Notes under the pieces: model-generated
What the model was told of the DNA's origin: nothing
What the model saw: the letters and a program-made list of their open reading frames with translations, nothing else
Database searches by the model: none
Assembly (NCBI GenBank): GCA_940337035.1
Contig: CALNHX010003612.1
Location: forward strand, 81,720 to 145,719
Length of the DNA stretch: 64,000 bases
From: Agriotes lineatus
Lineage: Eukaryota > Arthropoda > Insecta > Coleoptera > Elateridae
Reading direction: 5' to 3'
Part shown: positions 62,844 through 64,000 of the stretch, piece by piece
How the letters are laid out: each line of letters opens with the position of its first letter
Numbering within the stretch: position 1 is the first letter of the stretch
Translations under genes and position numbers: made by a program

Positions 62844-63579
62844 TCAGTTTTGTGCTTTGAGTTTGTTGACGATCTGTGGCAGGCCGCGAATGTATTTAAT
62901 GCACTTTGAATCGCCATTCAACGCCTTCAATTTTAAAATCAGTTCTTTCATATATTGTTGCTGCCATTTAGTTTTATCAACAGAAACTGAAATTCCATTT
63001 TTAAGATTGACTTTGTTTTTGAGCACCGTGAAAACTTCTTCCCTCGAACTTAGAACGACCTTTAACGGCCTGGTCGCGTTCGAGTTGTTTTTTCCCAGTC
63101 TATAACACTTAAGATTGTTGTACTTGAGATTGCACGCCTCGGATAGAATCTGCTGCACATGTGATGAATCCGCTTTCATTTTATCTATCCCAGAGTCCAG
63201 ATTTGATTCAGGTAATTATATATTATAATATTGCATTCACGCTTACGCCTTTCTTCCAGTTCGTTGCATATTTCTGCCGGTGATAGTTGTGGACCACCTT
63301 GCATCACATCACTGCTGTTACTTACGGTATTATTGTATTCCTTAGCTGCTCCATATCTTCTTTCAATGTTGCAACCGCATTTTTTAGTTCATGCAAGGTC
63401 TTCAATATGTCACAGTTATCACAGAAAAAATTAATTCTGCGACTTGCAGTTTTTAAACATTGCGTTTCCTGCCATGTTAAACCAGCACACGTAGCATGAA
63501 CTAGACCCTTACAAAGATCACAAGTAACTTCCTCAGCAATTTTTCCTATTGTACCACATTTTACACATGCAGAAGACAT
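62844..63579 (-). pseudogene. LINE first ORF: PHD finger and RRM-like domain
   Basis: From 63579: SSACVKCGTIGKIAEEVTCD, LCKGLVHATCAGLTWQETQC and RRINFFCDNC form a C4HC3-like finger. A heptad region (LHELKNAVATLKEDMEQLRN) follows. The downstream frame (63179-62844) reads CNLKYNNLKCYRLGKNNSN, TRPLKVVLSSREEVFTVLKN, as in the RRM-like RNA-binding part of CR1-group first ORFs. A frame break near 63250-63320 separates the two parts. Confidence 0.8.
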
Positions 63580-63593
63580 ATTAATAGCACTAA

Positions 63594-63781
63594 GGGCCGG
63601 TTGCAGAAAGCAATGTTAAGTCTGGTGTTAGCTAACATCGCGTCAAAGTGAACAAAAACGAATCAAATCTCAAATGCTTATGGTAACTAATACATTAGTA
63701 AACAATATTTGATGCGATTTTGTTCACTTTGACGCGATGTTAGCTAACACCAGACTTAACATTGCTTTCTGCAACCGGCCC
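63594..63781. mobile_element. 188 bp palindromic MITE, copy 2 (TAA duplication)
   Basis: Same length and about 97% identity to copy 1 at 57415-57602. TAA flanks both sides (63591-63593, 63782-63784). It lies in the 5' leader of the LINE, 12 bases upstream of its first ATG. Confidence 0.93.
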
Positions 63782-63784
63782 TAA

Positions 63785-64000
63785 GAATTTTAATTAAGGT
63801 TACACTTATATCGCACGGCAACAAGCGCACGTCCGAGCTCTGCTACAGAAAATAAGAACAAAAAAATCAAACAAGCCCGCAAATATCTTTTCAGATCAGA
63901 TGACGCCCCCTCTACGTCTCAAGTAGTATAAAGATGGCCGAGGTCAATGATGCCCCCTGGCCCAGCCCCCAGGATGTTGTTGTTTTTTATAAAAAATGTA
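63785..64000. other. Probable 5' leader of the LINE and beyond; no gene seen
   Basis: GC-richer patches (GCACGTCCGAGCTCTGC, GATGACGCCCCCTCTACGTC) suit a LINE promoter/leader on the minus strand. TGACGCCCCCT and TGATGCCCCCT form a near direct repeat at 63901 and 63949. The window ends here. Confidence 0.35.

Larger units (their letters stand above)
57266..63840 (-). mobile_element. CR1/Jockey-like LINE with (TTA)n tail, carrying five insertions
   Basis: Minus-strand order: first ORF with PHD finger (63579-62844), endonuclease (62830-61930), reverse transcriptase (60203-57603) and a tail ending AAACATTATTATTATTATT at 57266-57282. It inserted into the pogo transposase. Insertions at 63594-63781, 60205-61912, 58819-59021, 58102-58447 and 57415-57602 postdate it. 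The 5' border lies somewhere beyond 63785. Confidence 0.85.

Noticed and set aside
57415..63781. Composite transposon formed by the two 188 bp MITEs
   Set aside because: Each copy has its own duplication (TTA and TAA), so they inserted independently; no outer duplication joins them.

Overview
This 64 kb window looks like arthropod, most likely insect, nuclear DNA. It is AT-rich, I found no recognisable host gene, tRNA or rRNA, and almost everything that can be named is a transposable element (TE) or its wreckage. The mix fits an insect with a large, TE-rich genome: pogo/Tigger-like, Tc1/mariner, Transib, hAT, CR1/Jockey-like, R1-like and RTE-like LINEs, a Penelope-like element and LTR remnants. 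Order and species cannot be set from sequence alone.

Layout. 0-5.5 kb: foldback elements, a SANT/MADF-like relic, a Cys-rich TE protein tail, an RTE-like LINE 3' end and an unknown minus-strand coding relic. 5.5-16 kb: three pogo-like transposases. One is a near-complete element (10941-13746) that landed inside another (10009-14165). hAT relics follow. 16.3-18.6 kb: a mariner-like element with ~540 bp terminal inverted repeats. 19-23 kb: hAT and RTE relics, a minisatellite and a deleted mariner inside a pogo tail. 23.2-27.5 kb: a pogo-like element carrying a probable virus-nucleoprotein/LINE chimera. 28.2-32.7 kb: a pogo-like gene split by a 2.4 kb transposon of an unusual superfamily (29426-31867, ATAT duplication). 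32.7-35 kb: an element with ~345 bp inverted repeats around a mariner. 36-42 kb: a twin-primed R1-like LINE and a near-full-length CR1-like LINE. 42.6-46.4 kb: a Tc1 fragment and a Transib (RAG1-related) relic holding an intact Tc1-like element. 46.6-47.4 kb: a 122-bp satellite. 47.4-52.3 kb: an LTR element holding a deleted pogo, which holds a head-to-head Penelope-like element. 52.8-64 kb: a LINE cut by a pogo, cut by a second LINE, which carries five later insertions.

The strongest evidence is nesting. In at least six places, removing the inserted element and one copy of its target duplication restores the reading frame of the older element. This fixes boundaries to the base and gives a relative time order. 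Most transposases are broken. The best preserved are the Tc1-like gene at 44741-45856, the pogo-like gene at 11428-13224, the mariner-like gene at 16934-18064 and the 29798-31677 gene (one stop, two small introns). Five pogo lineages share a small C-terminal domain, and several share a 5' leader intron.

Family names come from motifs recalled by eye, without any database search. Boundaries based on duplications and inverted repeats are direct observations.
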